A stretch of DNA of 6,359 bases, taken from the NCBI GenBank assembly GCA_903879465.1, contig CAIRLQ010000235.1, positions 1 to 6,359 on the forward strand, read 5' to 3'. The stretch comes from an uncultured Opitutia bacterium (lineage in GTDB: Bacteria > Verrucomicrobiota > Verrucomicrobiia > Opitutales > UBA953). Positions 4,006 through 6,359 of this stretch are shown piece by piece. The notes beneath the pieces were generated by a model. That model did not search any database, was not told the DNA's origin, and saw only the letters and a program-made list of their open reading frames with translations. The stretch's first letter is position 1. Each line of letters opens with the position of its first letter. Position numbers and translations under genes: made by a program.

Positions 4006-6359
4006 ATGCGAAAGCCCCTCTTGGCGCTCCTGCCCTTCCTCGTATCCGCCTCCTTCGCGGCCGAGGACAAGATTCAGTTCAACCGAGACATCCGCCCGAT
4101 CGTCGCCGACAACTGCTTCCACTGCCACGGACCCGATCCCGCCGCCCGTAAGGCCAGCCTCCGCCTCGACACCGAAGCCGGCTTCTTCGCCGTCCGCCTG
4201 AACAAGGACGGCAAGGAAGAACCTCCGACCGTTATCAAAGGCCATCCGGAGAAGAGCAGCCTCTTCCAGCGCATCAGTTCCAAGGATGAAGAAGAAATCA
4301 TGCCTCCACCCAAGGAGCATAAGACCCTGAAGCCCGCCCAAATCGCACTCATTAAACATTGGATCGAACAAGGTGCGCCGTGGCAGCCACACTGGTCGCT
4401 CGTCACTCCGCAGAAAGCCCCGCTTCCGGAAGTCGCCGACGCCGCTTGGTCCAAGAACCCCATCGACCGTTTCGTCGCCGCCAAGCTCGCCGCCGCCGGC
4501 CTGAAGCCCGCGCCCGAAGCCGAAGCCCATCAGCTCATCCGACGCCTCACTCTCGACATCACCGGCCTGCCTCCCTCTCCGGAGCTCCTGACGAAATACC
4601 TGCCGAAGGACGGCTCGCGCCTGTCCGAAGACCAGTCCACTAAACTTGTAGACGAACTGATGGCCACCCCAGCCTACGGCGAACACCGCGCGCGCTACTG
4701 GCTCGACGCCGCCCGCTACTCCGACACGCACGGCCTGCACTTCGACTCCTACCGCGAGATGTGGGCCTACCGCGACTGGGTCGTGAAAGCCTTCAATCGT
4801 AATCAGCCGTTTGATCAGTTCACCGTCGAACAGCTCGCGGGTGATCTCCTGCCGAAACCGACCGAAGACCAGCTGATCGCCACGGGCCTGCAACGCTGCA
4901 ACATTACCACCAACGAAGGCGGCACCATTGCGGAAGAAAACCTCGCCAACTACGCCTCTGACCGCGTGCAGACTATGGGCTGGGTCTTCCTCGGCATGAC
5001 CACCAATTGCTGCCAGTGCCACGACCATAAGTTCGATCCGATTTCGCAAAAGGATTATTATTCCATGGCGGCCTTCTTTCGTAACACGACGCAAGGCGCA
5101 CTCGACGGCAACGTAAAGGATGGTCGCGGCCCGGTACTCGTATTACCTTCCGACACCGACCGCCCTCGCTGGACCGCCCTGCCCGCCGAAATCACCGCCG
5201 GCAAGGCGAAGATCCAAGAGGCACGCAAACTGGCCAAGCCAGAGTTCACCAGCTGGATCGCCACAGCCAAACCCGCCGACCTTAACGCCGATATCCCGGC
5301 CAAGGACCTCGTCGCCCACCTCGCCCTCAATGAAGGCAAAGGCCTACCGGCCGGTACCACCGCCAACGGTGAACCCATCACGTGGAAAGCCGACGGTAAA
5401 CTCGGCGCCGCACCGGTATTCAAAAAAGGCTCCAATCTGATCATCGGCGATGCCGGCGACTTCGAAACCAAGAAGCCGTTTAGCATCGGTGCCTGGATTC
5501 GCCCGTCCGCCCTGATGGGCAACGGCGCTATCGTGGCCCGCATGGATGATCCCAAAGGCGCCCAGGGGTGGAATTTCTTCCAATCCAGCAAGAACCTCTC
5601 CCTCCACGTCATCAGTAAGTGGCCCGACGACGCCCTCCATGTCACTACGACCAAGAATCCGCTCAAGGCCGGCGTCTGGCAGCATGTCTTCGTGACCTAT
5701 GACGGCAGCGGCAAGGCCGCCGGCGTTAAGTTCTACGTCGACGGCGTGCTCACCGACTCCAGGGCCAATATCGACAAGCTCAAGACCGCCACGAAAGCGA
5801 GTACGCCCACCCGCATCGGCCAGCGCAGCACGAGTGAGTTCTTCGACGGCAATATCCAAGACGTCCTGCTCTACGGGCGCCACCTCGATAACAACGACAT
5901 CGCGACCATCGCTAAGGTCGGGCCGACGCAGCACCTACTCGCGACGGCGAAGCTCAACGACAAGCAAAAGGATATAATCTTTGAGTATTACCTCTCCTCG
6001 CGCCACGAGGGCTTTAAGAATTCGAGCAAGGCCCTGGCCAAACTGGAAGGCGAGCTGACGACGATTAAGACCCGCAGTCCGCTCACGCATATCCAAGAAG
6101 AGAAGATGGATTCCAAGCCGATGGCTAATATCCTAATTCGCGGTGCCTACGATAAACTCGGCGCCCAAGTCGAAGCCGAAGTCCCCGCAGCCTTAGGCAA
6201 ACTCCCAGCTGACGCCCCGCGCAACCGCCTCGGCCTCGCCCGCTGGCTCGTCAGCGATGTCAATACGCTCACCGCCCGCGTGACCGTCAACCGCCTGTGG
6301 CAGGAGATTTTTGGCACGGGGCTGGTCAAGACCACCGAAGACTTCGGCATCATGGGCAG
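4006..6359 (+). CDS. Secreted PSCyt1-DUF1549-LamG-DUF1553 cytochrome-like protein (3' end missing)
   Basis: The frame stays open from the ATG at 4006 to the window end: 784 full codons, with no stop reached. Domains in order: signal peptide (1-19, ending SASFAA or one residue earlier); PSCyt1 planctomycete-type cytochrome C (~25-125) with the heme-attachment motif CFHCH at 37-41 and MPPPK at 99-103; DUF1549 (~152-360) with IDRFVAAKL, LTLDITGLPPSP, a second CxxCH at 335-339 (CCQCHDHKFDPIS) and DYYSMAAFFRNT; a LamG/concanavalin-like sandwich (~434-638) with SIGAWIRPS, WQHVFVTYDG, KFYVDGVL and DVLLYGR; then the start of DUF1553 (from ~742) with LGLARWLVSD and TVNRLWQEIFGTGLV. The family is widespread in Planctomycetes and Verrucomicrobiota, often beside DUF1501 and sulfatase genes. 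Two CxxCH sites imply covalent heme and an extracytoplasmic redox or binding role; biochemical function is not established to my knowledge. The LamG insert suggests carbohydrate binding. The rest of DUF1553 lies beyond the window. The 375-bp gap suggests its own promoter. Confidence 0.93.
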   Translation, partial: MRKPLLALLPFLVSASFAAEDKIQFNRDIRPIVADNCFHCHGPDPAARKASLRLDTEAGFFAVRLNKDGKEEPPTVIKGHPEKSSLFQRISSKDEEEIMPPPKEHKTLKPAQIALIKHWIEQGAPWQPHWSLVTPQKAPLPEVADAAWSKNPIDRFVAAKLAAAGLKPAPEAEAHQLIRRLTLDITGLPPSPELLTKYLPKDGSRLSEDQSTKLVDELMATPAYGEHRARYWLDAARYSDTHGLHFDSYREMWAYRDWVVKAFNRNQPFDQFTVEQLAGDLLPKPTEDQLIATGLQRCNITTNEGGTIAEENLANYASDRVQTMGWVFLGMTTNCCQCHDHKFDPISQKDYYSMAAFFRNTTQGALDGNVKDGRGPVLVLPSDTDRPRWTALPAEITAGKAKIQEARKLAKPEFTSWIATAKPADLNADIPAKDLVAHLALNEGKGLPAGTTANGEPITWKADGKLGAAPVFKKGSNLIIGDAGDFETKKPFSIGAWIRPSALMGNGAIVARMDDPKGAQGWNFFQSSKNLSLHVISKWPDDALHVTTTKNPLKAGVWQHVFVTYDGSGKAAGVKFYVDGVLTDSRANIDKLKTATKASTPTRIGQRSTSEFFDGNIQDVLLYGRHLDNNDIATIAKVGPTQHLLATAKLNDKQKDIIFEYYLSSRHEGFKNSSKALAKLEGELTTIKTRSPLTHIQEEKMDSKPMANILIRGAYDKLGAQVEAEVPAALGKLPADAPRNRLGLARWLVSDVNTLTARVTVNRLWQEIFGTGLVKTTEDFGIMG

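Noticed and set aside
3982..5094. 370-codon open frame on the minus strand
   Set aside because: It lies opposite the PSCyt1/DUF1549 gene, whose plus-strand domains and motifs are unmistakable. The minus translation is rich in Gly, Val, Arg and Glu without recognisable domains, as expected for the antisense of GC-rich codons.
5344..5934. 196-codon minus-strand open frame
   Set aside because: Antisense to the LamG region of the cytochrome-like gene; no independent evidence of coding.

Overview
The window carries four plus-strand protein genes. Two are cut by the window edges. All four belong to families that are expanded in Planctomycetes and Verrucomicrobiota: DUF4838, a small DUF1080-like concanavalin-fold protein, an ACS-type MFS permease, and a PSCyt1/DUF1549/DUF1553 'planctomycete cytochrome' protein. 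With the GC-rich codon use and pyrimidine-rich leaders lacking a clear Shine-Dalgarno, this points to the PVC superphylum, most likely a polysaccharide-degrading Verrucomicrobiota (Opitutae-like). That placement is inferred from protein families, not from a marker gene.

Layout. 1-1478: 3' part of a large DUF4838 protein with a C-terminal CBM9-like beta-sandwich. 1479-1743: spacer with a 13-bp palindrome, a coding-like stretch ending in a stop at 1673-1675, and a 3 x 8-bp tandem repeat. 1744-2343: short secreted DUF1080-like protein. 2359-3630: 12-TM permease, only 15 bp downstream and probably cotranscribed. 3631-4005: 375-bp spacer with imperfect direct repeats, a 6-bp-stem hairpin and ambiguous traces of old coding sequence. 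4006-6359: N-terminal 784 residues of a secreted c-type-cytochrome-like PSCyt1-DUF1549-LamG-DUF1553 protein that runs off the end.

Working together. The set reads as carbohydrate scavenging: exported or cell-surface glycan-processing and glycan-binding proteins (DUF4838/CBM9-like, DUF1080-like, LamG-containing cytochrome) plus an inner-membrane symporter from a family that imports organic anions such as sugar acids. A uronate- or aldonate-type product is a reasonable guess but is not shown by the sequence. I see no tRNA, rRNA, CRISPR array, transposase or phage gene. No clearly new system is evident; the most uncertain parts are the two spacers.
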